Source: Fen-1258 sp947085815 (GTDB lineage: Bacteria > Bacteroidota > Ignavibacteria > Ignavibacteriales > Melioribacteraceae). From it: a DNA stretch of 64,000 bases. The translations under genes and the position numbers were made by a program. The notes below the pieces were generated by a model. The model saw only the letters and a list, made by a program, of their open reading frames with translations. It did no database searches and had not been told where the DNA came from. Below, in pieces: positions 7,368 to 17,107 of this stretch. The stretch is from positions 1-64,000 of the forward strand of contig CAMTXU010000022.1 of the NCBI GenBank assembly GCA_947085815.1, given 5' to 3'. Each line of letters begins with the position of its first letter. Position 1 is the stretch's first letter.

Positions 7368-8281
7368 GGCATGAACCGGTTCTCTTGAAAGAGAGTATTG
7401 ATTTTTTAGTTACAAATGCAAATGGGATTTACTTCGACGGCACAGCGGGATTTGGAGGGCATTCATTAGAAATATTAAGAAGTTTAGATACAAACGGAAG
7501 ACTGATTGCGACGGATAAAGATCAAACGGCGTTTGATTATTCCAGAGAAAAATTTGAGAACGAAAAACGATTTTCAATTTACCATACCGGATTTACAAAT
7601 ATAGATTCTATTTCAAGAATCGAGTTCATTGACCAATTTGACGGCATCTTTGCAGATTTAGGAGTATCCTCCTTTCAGTTGGACAATATTGAAGCGGGGT
7701 TTACGTTCCGGGAGGACGCAGTTCTTGATCTCAGGATGAATAAAGCTGAAGGAATTTCCGCATCCGACTTACTCAATAAATTTTCACAGGAAGAGATTGC
7801 GAAAATATTATTTGAATACGGTGAAGAAAAGAACTCGCGCCTCATAGCAAAGAAAATTATCGAATTCAGATTGAATGAAAAATTTTCGCGTACTGCTCAA
7901 CTAAAAAAGATTATAGAGCAAGTTACTCCAGTTCGCTTCTTAAATAAATCGTTATCTCGTGTATTTCAAGCGTTGCGAATTTATGTGAACAATGAATTGG
8001 AGGAGTTAAAAATATTTTTAGATAAATCAGTTACTCTTCTTAAACCGGGTGGAAGAATAGTCATTATAAGCTATCACTCTCTTGAGGACCGAATAGTGAA
8101 AGAAAAAATTAAGTATGAAAGTTTAAGCTGCGTCTGTCCTCCGGGAATTCCCATTTGCGTATGTGGAAAAGTAAAGAGATTAAAATTGGTTACGCATAAA
8201 GCTGTTGTGCCGAATGAAATTGAAATCGAAAGAAACCGCCGGGCAAGAAGCGCCAAACTGCGCGTTGCGGAAAGAGCTTAA
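7364..8281 (+). CDS. rsmH: 16S rRNA (cytosine-1402-N4)-methyltransferase RsmH
   Basis: A 305-residue AdoMet-dependent enzyme (MraW) that methylates N4 of C1402 in the 16S rRNA decoding centre. It starts with the family signature MRHEPVLLKESIDFL, then the AdoMet loop DGTAGFGGHSLEIL (about residues 25-38). The GVSSFQLD motif (about 104-111) and RALRIYVNNELEEL-like region (about 205-218) are characteristic, and the C-terminal part has ISYHSLEDRIVK. It overlaps mraZ by 4 bases and precedes ftsL by 3 bases, so translation is probably coupled. Confidence 0.97.
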   Translation: MRHEPVLLKESIDFLVTNANGIYFDGTAGFGGHSLEILRSLDTNGRLIATDKDQTAFDYSREKFENEKRFSIYHTGFTNIDSISRIEFIDQFDGIFADLGVSSFQLDNIEAGFTFREDAVLDLRMNKAEGISASDLLNKFSQEEIAKILFEYGEEKNSRLIAKKIIEFRLNEKFSRTAQLKKIIEQVTPVRFLNKSLSRVFQALRIYVNNELEELKIFLDKSVTLLKPGGRIVIISYHSLEDRIVKEKIKYESLSCVCPPGIPICVCGKVKRLKLVTHKAVVPNEIEIERNRRARSAKLRVAERA

Positions 8282-8284
8282 AAG

Positions 8285-8605
8285 ATGAAAGGATCATCTC
8301 TAAAAAATTTTATTGTAATTGTTGCTACAATTTCTTTGGTTCTTCTTTCTTATGTGATGGTTAGGTCGGAAATAAAAAGAATTACAAGAGAAAAAATTTT
8401 GAAACACGATTTACTGAATGAAAGACTAAACAGGATCGAAACGAAGTTGGTTGAAATTCAAAAGCTAACGACGGAAGAAAGAATTGTTAGAATTGCGAAA
8501 GATTCACTCGGATTAATCAGACCGGCAGAAAAATTGGAAATAATCTCTGTTTCAAAAGATCAAATAGTGCAAATGGAAAAATTGTTGAAAGTAAAATATG
8601 AATAA
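8285..8605 (+). CDS. ftsL: Cell division protein FtsL-like
   Basis: A 106-residue bitopic membrane protein: short basic cytoplasmic N terminus, one transmembrane helix (about residues 8-27), then a periplasmic coiled coil with heptad-like hydrophobics (about 28-65) and the short ERIVRIAKDSLGL motif (about 64-76) typical of FtsL/DivIC proteins. FtsL joins FtsQ and FtsB and activates FtsW-FtsI septal synthesis. Sequence conservation in this family is low, so the call leans on topology and on the place between rsmH and ftsI. It overlaps ftsI by 8 bases. Confidence 0.85.
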   Translation: MKGSSLKNFIVIVATISLVLLSYVMVRSEIKRITREKILKHDLLNERLNRIETKLVEIQKLTTEERIVRIAKDSLGLIRPAEKLEIISVSKDQIVQMEKLLKVKYE

Positions 8606-10619
8606 CTCGCGCGCGCTCATATTAACGGGTTTACTGTTGATAATCTTTGTTGCGCTTATTGCAAAACTTTTTACAATACAAATTGCTAAGCACGAATATT
8701 ATTCACTTATCGCCGAACGTCAGCAGAATAAACCTTTAAGAGTAAAAGCCGAGCGCGGAATAATCAAAGACGCTAATGGGGAAGTACTCAGTTTTACAAC
8801 CGATAATGTCTCATTTTTTGTTGACACGCGAATGATGAACGCAAAGAGAGAAGATTCCATCATTACGGCATTCTCTAAAGTATTTGACAAACCGAAAGAA
8901 TTTTATAAAAATATAATTGAGAATGGCTCCGGTAATGTTTGTCTTGAAAAGAAAGTTTCTATGGAAACAGCCCTTGCATTAAAAAAAAATGTAGTTGAAG
9001 GTCTTTTTCATCAAGAAGATTTCTCGAGAATTTATCCGTATGGAAATTTGGCATCGCACATTTTGGGATTTGTAAACCGTGATATGATTGGAGTTGAGGG
9101 AATTGAGAAAACATTTCAGCAAAAATTAACCGGTGTGGAGGGATTTTACAGCATTGAAAGAGATGTAATCGGCAGAATCATTTCTGTTGATGAGGAAGTA
9201 TCGAATGCCGCAATCCCGGGGAATCAGATTTTCCTTACAATAAATAAAACTTATCAAAAGATTCTTGAGGAAGAATTAACAACTGGATTACAAAAATACG
9301 GCGGTGAATCTGCGGTTGGAATAATTATGAATCCATATACCGGGGAAATCTATTCCTTGGCAAATTCTCCCGATTTCGATCCGGCTAATTATGAAACTTC
9401 TACCGCAAACGAGAGAAGAAACAGGGCAATAACAGATACATTCGAGCCCGGTTCTACAATGAAAGCTATTACACTTTCAATTCTTTTTGATCAGAATCTT
9501 ACCACAGAAAATGAAGTAATCGATACGGAGAATGGAAAATATTACATTAAAAATATTCCGGTAATTGATACACATCCGCATGAAAAATTAACAGTAAGCG
9601 GTGTGTTCGAACAATCCAGCAACATTGGAATGGCAAAATTATCCAGCCGGATAGCCGATGATATTTTTTATAAATATTTACGAGATTTTGGTTTCAGTAA
9701 TTCAACACTTGTCGAACTTCCCGGTGAAGCTTCGGGTTACTTAAAAAAGCCAAGGGCGTTTTCTCCTTTGACAAAACCATTCATGTCATTCGGATATGAA
9801 CTTTCTGTTACTCCAATACAATTAATAACCGCATATAGTTCTCTTGTCAACGGCGGAAATCTAATCCAGCCCTTTATTGTAAAGAAAATTAGTGATCCAA
9901 GCGGTAAAGATTTGGAAGTAACTCAGCCGAGAATAATCAGAAAAGTTATAAGTGAATCTACTTCCGAGAGAATTAAAAATATGATGGTGGGAGTCGTTGA
10001 AAGAGGAACCGGGATCGCTGCGCGACTTACTAATGTATTGGTTGGAGGAAAAACCGGCACCTCACAACAACTTGTAAATAATTCTTATTCAAGTAATCAT
10101 CACAATTCTTCATTCGTCGGTTTTTTCCCGGCGGAAAATCCAAGTATAGTCTGTTTGATTCTGATCAACTCACCCAAAGTTGGAAAGTATGGAGGATTGG
10201 TTGCAGCTCCGGTTTTTCACGAAGTAGCCAGAAGAATGTTAGAGACCGATCTTAATCTTGTTCCCAATAAAAAGAAGATTGAAAGAAAGGGACAATTTAT
10301 AGACCAGTTGATCGCCGATATTAAAATGGCGCCAGAAATAAAGACAACATCGTTTGCAAATGTAGCCGATAGATCACTCTCAAATATTCCTACAAGAAAA
10401 TTCTTCGACAAGAATTCAACCACAATGCCGAATCTTATCAATCAATCGATGAGAGATGCTATTGCTCAATTAACGGAGCTTGGTTTGAAATGTAATATTT
10501 CCGGAAGCGGAAAAGTAGTTTGGCAAAGTCTCGAACCGGGGTCCAATTTTACGCCAGGGTCTGTATGCACGGTTAAATGTGAGCCAAACAGAAAGAAAAT
10601 AAATGCGGGTATCAACTGA
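8598..10619 (+). CDS. ftsI: Septal peptidoglycan transpeptidase FtsI (PBP3) with PASTA domain
   Basis: A 673-residue class B penicillin-binding protein. It has an N-terminal membrane anchor (about 7-25), a dimerisation/pedestal domain, and a transpeptidase domain with all three active-site motifs: STMK (286-289, catalytic Ser286), SSN (340-342) and KTGT (485-488). A C-terminal PASTA domain (about 612-668) is present, as in SpoVD-type PBPs; this is common in Bacteroidota/Chlorobi relatives but absent from Enterobacteria. It cross-links septal peptidoglycan made by FtsW. murE starts on the base right after its stop. Confidence 0.95.
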   Translation: MNNSRALILTGLLLIIFVALIAKLFTIQIAKHEYYSLIAERQQNKPLRVKAERGIIKDANGEVLSFTTDNVSFFVDTRMMNAKREDSIITAFSKVFDKPKEFYKNIIENGSGNVCLEKKVSMETALALKKNVVEGLFHQEDFSRIYPYGNLASHILGFVNRDMIGVEGIEKTFQQKLTGVEGFYSIERDVIGRIISVDEEVSNAAIPGNQIFLTINKTYQKILEEELTTGLQKYGGESAVGIIMNPYTGEIYSLANSPDFDPANYETSTANERRNRAITDTFEPGSTMKAITLSILFDQNLTTENEVIDTENGKYYIKNIPVIDTHPHEKLTVSGVFEQSSNIGMAKLSSRIADDIFYKYLRDFGFSNSTLVELPGEASGYLKKPRAFSPLTKPFMSFGYELSVTPIQLITAYSSLVNGGNLIQPFIVKKISDPSGKDLEVTQPRIIRKVISESTSERIKNMMVGVVERGTGIAARLTNVLVGGKTGTSQQLVNNSYSSNHHNSSFVGFFPAENPSIVCLILINSPKVGKYGGLVAAPVFHEVARRMLETDLNLVPNKKKIERKGQFIDQLIADIKMAPEIKTTSFANVADRSLSNIPTRKFFDKNSTTMPNLINQSMRDAIAQLTELGLKCNISGSGKVVWQSLEPGSNFTPGSVCTVKCEPNRKKINAGIN

Positions 10620-12098
10620 ATGAAGCTAACTGAAATTTTAAATAAGGTCAAAGCAGTTCAAGTTACAGGCAATGCCGAGCTGAAAGAGATAAGTACAATA
10701 ACTATCGATTCCCGCACTGCCGAAAATAGCTCTCTCTTTTTTGCTATAAAAGGAGAAAAACTGGATGGGCATAAATTCATTCAGGAAGTAATAAATAAAG
10801 GCGCCTCAGCAGTTGTTATGCAAGATGCCACTGCCGTACCAGATCAAATATTTTCTCATTCGGGATGTGTAAAAATTATTGTTGCAGATACCAGAAAATC
10901 TCTTGCAGAGTTCTCAAATATATTTTACGGTGAGCCATCAAAGAAATTAAAATTGATTGGCATCACCGGTACAAAGGGAAAAACTACTACTGCATTTTAT
11001 GTGAAGAATATTTTTCATCAAGCGGGATACAAAACCGGATTGATAGGAACAATTGCGAATTATATCGGAGATAGAGAAGTAAAAACAATTTTAACAACTC
11101 CTCAAGCCAATGAAATTAATTCTCTTCTTGCCCGGATGATTCAAGAAGGTTGCAGCCATTGTGTGATGGAAGTTTCTTCACATGCTCTGGCTCTTCACAG
11201 AGCGGATTATTTGAACTATGACACCGGAATTTTTACGAACATTACATCCGATCATATGGATTATCACAAAACATTCGAGCATTACCTCGCATCGAAAAAG
11301 ATTTTGTTCGATATGATTATGAAGGACGGAAAAATAATCTATAACACAGACGATCCAAATTCACCAACTCTCTTGAAAAATTCTCCGGCTCAAAAATATT
11401 CTTACGGTAGCGGGAAGAAAGCTGATTTTAGAATTCAAAATTTAGAGTACACTTTGGATGGAACGACTTTCGATCTATCGTATAAAGGTAATCAATATCA
11501 GCTGAGGACAAAACTTGTAGGTCATTTCAACGCATTTAATGCTGCGTCTGCATTCGCGGCTGGGGTTGTAAACGGTATTGATCCAAATGTCGCCGCAGAA
11601 GGAATTAGAACTACGCCGCAAGTTCCGGGAAGATTTGAAATCGTAACTAAAAAAAATAAGAAAGTAATAGTGGATTACTCTCATACAAGCGATTCACTCA
11701 AACAAGCGCTCACAGCAATACATCATATCGTAAAGGAAGAGAGACCAATTTATACAGTGTTTGGTTGCGGCGGTGACAGAGATAGAACAAAACGCCCTGT
11801 AATGGGTGATATAGCCGCTTCGATGAGCAACCGCGTATATCTAACGTCGGATAATCCGAGAACGGAAGATCCGTTGTTCATTGTAGATGAAATTCTTAAA
11901 GGAATTAAAACAAATAACTACCGTGTAATAGAAAATAGAGAAGAGGCAATTCGTTCCGCTATTCATGAGAGTGAAGATGATGCGGTAATATTAATTGCCG
12001 GAAAAGGGCACGAGAACTATCAAGAAATTAACGGAGTGCGTAAGCACTTCTCCGATAAGGAACTTTCAGAAAAATATCTGGCAGAATGGGCAAAATAA
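10620..12098 (+). CDS. murE: UDP-MurNAc-L-Ala-D-Glu:meso-DAP ligase MurE
   Basis: A 492-residue cytoplasmic ATP-dependent ligase adding the third residue to the peptidoglycan stem peptide. The ATP-binding loop is GITGTKGKTTTAF (about 114-126). The central domain has TTPQAN and EVSSHAL motifs. The C-terminal domain carries DNPRTEDP (about 420-427); DNPR is the signature selecting meso-diaminopimelate instead of lysine. The carbamylated-lysine region is also present. The start directly abuts the ftsI stop, and the 3' end overlaps murF by 13 bases. Confidence 0.97.
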   Translation: MKLTEILNKVKAVQVTGNAELKEISTITIDSRTAENSSLFFAIKGEKLDGHKFIQEVINKGASAVVMQDATAVPDQIFSHSGCVKIIVADTRKSLAEFSNIFYGEPSKKLKLIGITGTKGKTTTAFYVKNIFHQAGYKTGLIGTIANYIGDREVKTILTTPQANEINSLLARMIQEGCSHCVMEVSSHALALHRADYLNYDTGIFTNITSDHMDYHKTFEHYLASKKILFDMIMKDGKIIYNTDDPNSPTLLKNSPAQKYSYGSGKKADFRIQNLEYTLDGTTFDLSYKGNQYQLRTKLVGHFNAFNAASAFAAGVVNGIDPNVAAEGIRTTPQVPGRFEIVTKKNKKVIVDYSHTSDSLKQALTAIHHIVKEERPIYTVFGCGGDRDRTKRPVMGDIAASMSNRVYLTSDNPRTEDPLFIVDEILKGIKTNNYRVIENREEAIRSAIHESEDDAVILIAGKGHENYQEINGVRKHFSDKELSEKYLAEWAK

Positions 12099-13537
12099 AA
12101 ATCACTATCGAGGATTTATTCAACATTCCAAGCGCGGAAATTTTCAATCCGGACGCAATTAAACCGTTGGCATTTGTCGAGATTGATTCCCGCAGAGTAA
12201 AGAAGGGAAGTTTATTTGTCGCGATTAAGGGTGATAAATATGACGGACACGATTTTATACTCGATGCTCTTAAGAAAGGGGCTGCCGCAGTAGTTATCGA
12301 TTCGAGGAAGTTTGGGTTTTCTCCGAAGTTCCGAAGGAACCCCTTCGGGAGTGTCCTTAGGACATCCATTCGGGAGAAGAAATTTAGCTTCCTCGAAATT
12401 CCCATTATCACAGTTGATGATACTACAAAGGCGTATGGCGAGATTGCAAAAATTTGGCGAAATAAATTATCTGCTAAAGTTATTTCGATAACCGGAAGCA
12501 ACGGAAAGACATCTGTTAAAGAGATGGTATCGACTCTTCTTTCAGAAAAATTTAAGGTGGTAAAGACTGAGGCGAATAACAATAACCATGTGGGTGTGCC
12601 TTTAACGATTCTTGGAACTAATGAAAAGTGTGAAGCGCTTGTTCTCGAGCAGGGGACTAATCATTTTGGAGAGATTCCGTATTCAGCTAAAATATCACAG
12701 CCGGATTTTTCACTCATAACAAACATTGGCGATGCTCATCTGGAATTCTTTCAGAACAAAGAAGGGATATTCAAAGAAAAGTCGGCTCTATTTTATGAAA
12801 CACAAAAACGGAACGGAGTAGTTTTTCTGAATATGGATGATCTCACAATTCGGAAAAACGCAAAACTCTTTACGAATAAAGTTACATACGGATTCAAAGG
12901 CAAGGTGGATGTTAAAGGAAAAATTTTAGGTTACACGGAAGACGGCAGAACAGCCATTCTAATTTCTCATAGAGGTAAAGAGTTTAAGACGGTTCTTCCG
13001 GTATTTGGAGAATCGAATGCAAAGAACTTTTTAGCAGCTTCTGCAATAGCTCTAAAGCTCGGAATTACCGGTAAAGAAATAATTCGAGGCGCACAAAAAT
13101 TTCTGCCGGTTCATGGACGGTTAGATGTAAAGAAATTTAAAAACGCAATGTTAATAGATGATACTTACAACGCGAGTCCGGTGTCCGTTCATTCTGCGGT
13201 TGAGCTTGTAAAGAAAATAAAAACGTTTAAGAGCAAGTTGATCGTTCTTGGCGATATTTATGAATTAGGAAAAAAATCTCCAAAGTATCACAAAGAGTTG
13301 TCAATCAATTTCTCACCGGAAAAAAATTTAACCGTACTCACCACCGGCGTTTTAATGAAAAATTTGCATAAAGAATTAAGGAAGAAAAAAATAAGATCGA
13401 TACATTTTTATTTACGCGAAGCTTTATCACTCTATTTACAATACGAAGAAATTGATAACTCCGTTATACTTGTAAAAGGATCGCGCGGAATGAAGATGGA
13501 AGAATTTGTAAACATTTTGGAGAAAAGGTTTGAGTAA
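12086..13537 (+). CDS. murF: UDP-MurNAc-tripeptide:D-Ala-D-Ala ligase MurF, with in-frame palindromic insert
   Basis: A 483-residue Mur ligase that adds the D-Ala-D-Ala dipeptide. The N-terminal substrate domain (VEIDSRRVKKGSLFVAIKG), the ATP loop ITGSNGKTSVKEM (about 136-148), EANNNNHVGVPLT and the C-terminal DDTYNASP motif are all present. It is longer than usual because about 28 residues (75-103) between AVVIDSRK and EIPIITVDD are encoded by a hairpin-rich element at 12301-12397. The frame stays open through it and all catalytic motifs lie outside, so the enzyme is probably active with an extra surface loop in the N-terminal domain. Confidence 0.95.
   Translation: MGKIKITIEDLFNIPSAEIFNPDAIKPLAFVEIDSRRVKKGSLFVAIKGDKYDGHDFILDALKKGAAAVVIDSRKFGFSPKFRRNPFGSVLRTSIREKKFSFLEIPIITVDDTTKAYGEIAKIWRNKLSAKVISITGSNGKTSVKEMVSTLLSEKFKVVKTEANNNNHVGVPLTILGTNEKCEALVLEQGTNHFGEIPYSAKISQPDFSLITNIGDAHLEFFQNKEGIFKEKSALFYETQKRNGVVFLNMDDLTIRKNAKLFTNKVTYGFKGKVDVKGKILGYTEDGRTAILISHRGKEFKTVLPVFGESNAKNFLAASAIALKLGITGKEIIRGAQKFLPVHGRLDVKKFKNAMLIDDTYNASPVSVHSAVELVKKIKTFKSKLIVLGDIYELGKKSPKYHKELSINFSPEKNLTVLTTGVLMKNLHKELRKKKIRSIHFYLREALSLYLQYEEIDNSVILVKGSRGMKMEEFVNILEKRFE
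12301..12397. repeat. Palindromic element read in frame within murF
   Basis: Perfect 10-bp inverted ends, TTCGAGGAAG (12301-12310) and CTTCCTCGAA (12388-12397), enclose a weaker continuation of the stem and two inner hairpins: CCGAAGG-aacc-CCTTCGG (12331-12348) and GTCCT-t-AGGAC (12353-12363). The element encodes about 28 residues that MurF proteins do not normally have. The layout resembles protein-coding palindromic elements known from Rickettsia (RPE), though I see no sequence relation. Confidence 0.75.
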
Positions 13538-14646
13538 TGTTTTACTATCTATTTGATTACATCAATAAAGTTTTTAGCCCGCCTGGGTTTGACGTTTTTC
13601 GTTATTTGTCGTTCCGGTCGGCTTTGGCGGCAATTACAGCGCTTTTAATTTCCTTCATATTTGGCCCCAAGATAATTAATAAATTGAAAAGAAATCAGGT
13701 AGACCAGCCTATACGCGAAGAGGGTCCTCAAACTCATTTGAAAAAAGCGGGCACTCCAACTATGGGCGGATTGATAATTCTTATTTCGGTTGTGCTGCCT
13801 GTTCTTCTATGGAGCGACATCAAAAGTACTTACATTATTCTAGTTTTATTTGGAACAGTTTTCCTTGGTGCAGTTGGATTTCTTGATGATTATCTAAAAG
13901 TGGTAAAGAAACTTCCAAAAGGATTGATCGCACGTTACAAATTAATGGGACAAATATTTGTCGGGTTAATTGTTGGTACTGCAATCTATTTTTTGCCGGA
14001 GTTTTCTCAGTTCAACACACAGACAACTTTACCTTTCTTCAAAAACTTGAATTGGGATTTTTCCTATCTATATATACCATGGGTCGTGTTCATCATAACG
14101 GCAATTTCAAACGCTGTTAACTTAACCGATGGACTTGACGGTCTCGCAATAGGAACAACAATAATTGTAATGCTCGCGCTTGCTGTGCTGACATACGTAA
14201 CCGGTAATGTGATCTATTCCGATTATCTGAATATAATTTATTTGCCCGGCAGCGGCGAATTAACTGTTTTCATTGCTGCATTAATTGGTGCGGGACTTGG
14301 ATTTCTCTGGTTTAATTTTTACCCGGCTCAAGTTTTTATGGGTGATACGGGCTCACTGGCTCTTGGCGGGGCATTTGGTGTAATGATGATTCTAATAAAG
14401 AAAGATCTTCTTATTCCAATTCTCGGCGGAATCTTTTTTATTGAAACATTATCAGTAGTTATCCAACGCCTTTACTTCAAATACACAAAGAAAAGATTTG
14501 GTGAAGGTAAGAGAGTATTCAAAATGGCGCCGATCCATCATCACTTTGAGCAAATGAATTGGGCGGAACCGAAAATCGTAATTAGGTTTTACATCATCAC
14601 AATAATTTTAGCAATAATAAGTTTAGCTTCATTCAAGGTTAGATAG
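13537..14646 (+). CDS. mraY: Phospho-MurNAc-pentapeptide transferase MraY
   Basis: A 369-residue polytopic inner-membrane enzyme that attaches phospho-MurNAc-pentapeptide to undecaprenyl phosphate, making lipid I. Family motifs: GTPTMGG (about 70-76), FLDDYLK with the metal-binding aspartate pair (about 115-121), NAVNLTDGLDGLA (about 188-200), and MAPIHHHFE (about 332-340), the histidine-rich loop that marks MraY. Length is typical. Its ATG overlaps the last base of the murF stop, and the stop overlaps the murD GTG by one base. Confidence 0.97.
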   Translation: MFYYLFDYINKVFSPPGFDVFRYLSFRSALAAITALLISFIFGPKIINKLKRNQVDQPIREEGPQTHLKKAGTPTMGGLIILISVVLPVLLWSDIKSTYIILVLFGTVFLGAVGFLDDYLKVVKKLPKGLIARYKLMGQIFVGLIVGTAIYFLPEFSQFNTQTTLPFFKNLNWDFSYLYIPWVVFIITAISNAVNLTDGLDGLAIGTTIIVMLALAVLTYVTGNVIYSDYLNIIYLPGSGELTVFIAALIGAGLGFLWFNFYPAQVFMGDTGSLALGGAFGVMMILIKKDLLIPILGGIFFIETLSVVIQRLYFKYTKKRFGEGKRVFKMAPIHHHFEQMNWAEPKIVIRFYIITIILAIISLASFKVR

Positions 14647-15995
14647 TGGATATAAACGGAAAAAAAATATCGGTAATCGGCGCAGTAAGAAGCGGAATAG
14701 GCGCAGCAAAACTTGCTAAGAAATTAGGCGCGGTTCCATTTGTAAGTGACAGCGGAACTAAAGAAAAATTGCAAGACTCAATTTCCGTTTTTATCTCCGA
14801 AGAAATTGCTTTCGAATGTGGAGCGCATTCGGAAAAAGTATTTGATTGCGATTTGATGATTACGAGTCCCGGCGTACCAACAAATTCGTTTATTCTCAAA
14901 AGCGCTATTGAAAAGAATATTAGAGTAGTCAGCGAGGTTGAATTCGCATCCTGGTTTTGTAAAGGGGGAATTATTTCAATTACAGGAACAAACGGAAAAA
15001 CCACAACCACTGCATTAATGAATCACCTGCTGAACGAAAGCGGCATTAAATGTTACTCTGCAGGAAATATCGGCGATGCTTTTTCAGAAATAGTTCTTGA
15101 TGTGAAGGAAGATGAATTTGTCGCGCTCGAAACTTCGAGCTTTCAGCTGGATTTTACCGATGAATTCAAACCGCGCTTTTCTTTGATACTTAATATTACA
15201 GCAGATCATCTAGATAGATACAACTTCAGCTTTGATGATTATGTTGATGCGAAGATGAAAGTGACCGGAAATCAAAATGAAAACGATTTCTTTATTTACA
15301 ACGCGGACGATTCTAACATAAAAATAAATTTGAAAAACCAAAGAGTTCAACAAATTGCCTTCTCACTGAAAAGCGAATTACCAGCCGGAGCTTTTTTTAG
15401 AGAAGGCAAAATGTTTTTTTCGTCGGGAGGTTACGTAAGTGAAGTTTGCGCTGCGTCGGATCTTTTCATTAAAGGCGAGCATAATGTTGCCAATGCTCTC
15501 GCGGTTCTTGCGGTTGCAAAATTACTAAACATTCCGAATCAAAAAATTAAAGATGCCTTCACATCTTTTAAAGGTGTTGAGCATAGAATTGAATTTGTAC
15601 GAGAGCTAAACGGAGTTGAATTTTACAATGATTCCAAAGCCACTAACGTTGATTCTGTAATTGTTGCATTAAAGAGTTTTTCAAAACCGATCTACCTGAT
15701 TCTTGGAGGTAAAGATAAAGGCAACAATTATGATGATATCCGGCAATTGGTTCTAAAACATGTGAAGAAGATTTACGCCATCGGTGACTCCGCTCAAAAA
15801 ATTTATGATTATTTCAATAGCATTGTTGAAACAGAAAAAATAGAATCACTTGAAGCGGCTGTGGAGTCCGGAAGAAAAGAAGCAAGCGAAGGAGATGTAG
15901 TTTTACTTTCTCCGGCTTGCGCCAGTTTTGATATGTTCGATAACTACGAACATCGAGGAAAAGTTTTTAAGCAATCGGTTAACAATTTAGCGTGA
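14646..15995 (+). CDS. murD: UDP-MurNAc-L-Ala:D-Glu ligase MurD
   Basis: A 449-residue Mur ligase adding D-glutamate as the second stem residue. The N-terminal Rossmann-type domain begins MDINGKKISVIGAVRSGIGAA; TSPGVP (about 76-81) and the ATP loop ITGTNGKTTTTALMNHLL (about 115-132) follow, with ETSSFQLD (about 160-167) and the C-terminal NDSKATNVDS (about 330-339), diagnostic for MurD. The start codon is GTG, overlapping the mraY stop by one base. The 3' end overlaps ftsW by 4 bases. Confidence 0.96.
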   Translation: MDINGKKISVIGAVRSGIGAAKLAKKLGAVPFVSDSGTKEKLQDSISVFISEEIAFECGAHSEKVFDCDLMITSPGVPTNSFILKSAIEKNIRVVSEVEFASWFCKGGIISITGTNGKTTTTALMNHLLNESGIKCYSAGNIGDAFSEIVLDVKEDEFVALETSSFQLDFTDEFKPRFSLILNITADHLDRYNFSFDDYVDAKMKVTGNQNENDFFIYNADDSNIKINLKNQRVQQIAFSLKSELPAGAFFREGKMFFSSGGYVSEVCAASDLFIKGEHNVANALAVLAVAKLLNIPNQKIKDAFTSFKGVEHRIEFVRELNGVEFYNDSKATNVDSVIVALKSFSKPIYLILGGKDKGNNYDDIRQLVLKHVKKIYAIGDSAQKIYDYFNSIVETEKIESLEAAVESGRKEASEGDVVLLSPACASFDMFDNYEHRGKVFKQSVNNLA

Positions 15996-17107
15996 TGAAT
16001 ACACTTGTAAAAATATTGATTGTTCTGGCTGTCGGTATGATAGCGCTTGGTGCTATAATGGTATTAACTGCCAGCGGAACATACAGCATGTCAAAGTTTA
16101 ATAGTCTCTATTTCTTATTTAAAAGTCATTTATGGAAAGTCGTAGCAGCAATAATAGCCATGGTTATTTGTGCATATATACCTTACGACAAATACCGTAA
16201 TCACACAAAAAAGTTTTTGTTTTTAATCATAGGATTTCTCGTATTAACTTTAATCATTGGTGCGAGAGTGAAAGGCGCTCAGCGTTGGATCGATCTTGGC
16301 TTTTTTCAATTCCAGCCATCCGAAGCCGCAAAAGTAATTTTAATTATGCATCTGGCTTTGATGATAGAAAGGATGGGTGATGATCTTCTGGATTTCAAAA
16401 AGGGTTTTATCTACCCATTAATTTGGATTGGGATTGTAAGCGGTCTTGTTCTGGTTCAACCAAATCTCAGTACGGGTTTGATAATTGCAATAACGTCATT
16501 CGCGCTTCTTTTTATGGCGGGGGCGAGAATGAAACACATATCTGCAATTGTAGCTCCGGCAATGGGCGTTATTGGGATTGTTATTCTAATTTTTAAACAT
16601 TCACGTGAGAGAGTTTTTACTTACATCGAAAGTTTGATTAATGGCGGTGATATTAACCTGCAAATTAAGCAGGCAAAAATTGCTCTCGGCAGCGGCGGAA
16701 TTTTAGGAATTGGATTAGGACACAGCAGGCAAAGTGATCTTTTCCTTCCCGAATCCTACGGTGATTTTATTTTTTCGATTCTTGGCGAGGAACTGGGCTT
16801 TGTAGGAACTGTTACGATACTGTTTCTCTTTCTGGTTTTGTTTATAACATGTCTTGTCATCGCTAAGAAAGCGCAAGATAAATTTGGTCAGCTTCTTGTA
16901 CTGGGATTCGGCTTTAATATTATAGTTAGCGCATTTATTAATGCATGTGTTGTAACAGGATTAATTCCAACTACCGGCATTACACTTCCGTTCATCAGTT
17001 TTGGCGGAACATCAATTATACTTTTCGCTGTTTCAATTGGAATTATTGTCAATGTAGGAAGACAAACAGTTAAAACAACTGAACTAAAAATTGCTCAGGT
17101 AGGATGA
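15992..17107 (+). CDS. ftsW: Septal peptidoglycan glycosyltransferase FtsW
   Basis: A 371-residue SEDS-family membrane protein with about ten transmembrane helices that polymerises lipid II together with FtsI. Hallmarks: KGAQRWIDLGFFQFQPSE (about 94-111), containing the SEDS-typical RW-x-FQPSE element; a large periplasmic loop with GSGGILGIGLGHS (about 230-242) ahead of LPESYGDFIFSILGEELGF; and the C-terminal GLIPTTGITLPFISFGGTS. FtsW rather than RodA is supported by the dcw position between murD and murG, overlapping both by 4 bases. Confidence 0.96.
   Translation: MMNTLVKILIVLAVGMIALGAIMVLTASGTYSMSKFNSLYFLFKSHLWKVVAAIIAMVICAYIPYDKYRNHTKKFLFLIIGFLVLTLIIGARVKGAQRWIDLGFFQFQPSEAAKVILIMHLALMIERMGDDLLDFKKGFIYPLIWIGIVSGLVLVQPNLSTGLIIAITSFALLFMAGARMKHISAIVAPAMGVIGIVILIFKHSRERVFTYIESLINGGDINLQIKQAKIALGSGGILGIGLGHSRQSDLFLPESYGDFIFSILGEELGFVGTVTILFLFLVLFITCLVIAKKAQDKFGQLLVLGFGFNIIVSAFINACVVTGLIPTTGITLPFISFGGTSIILFAVSIGIIVNVGRQTVKTTELKIAQVG

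Noticed and set aside
12028..12582. 184-residue minus-strand frame over murE/murF
   Set aside because: Antisense shadow of two certain genes; partly created by the palindromic insert.
14639..15010. 123-residue minus-strand frame over murD
   Set aside because: Shadow of murD, whose motifs are complete.
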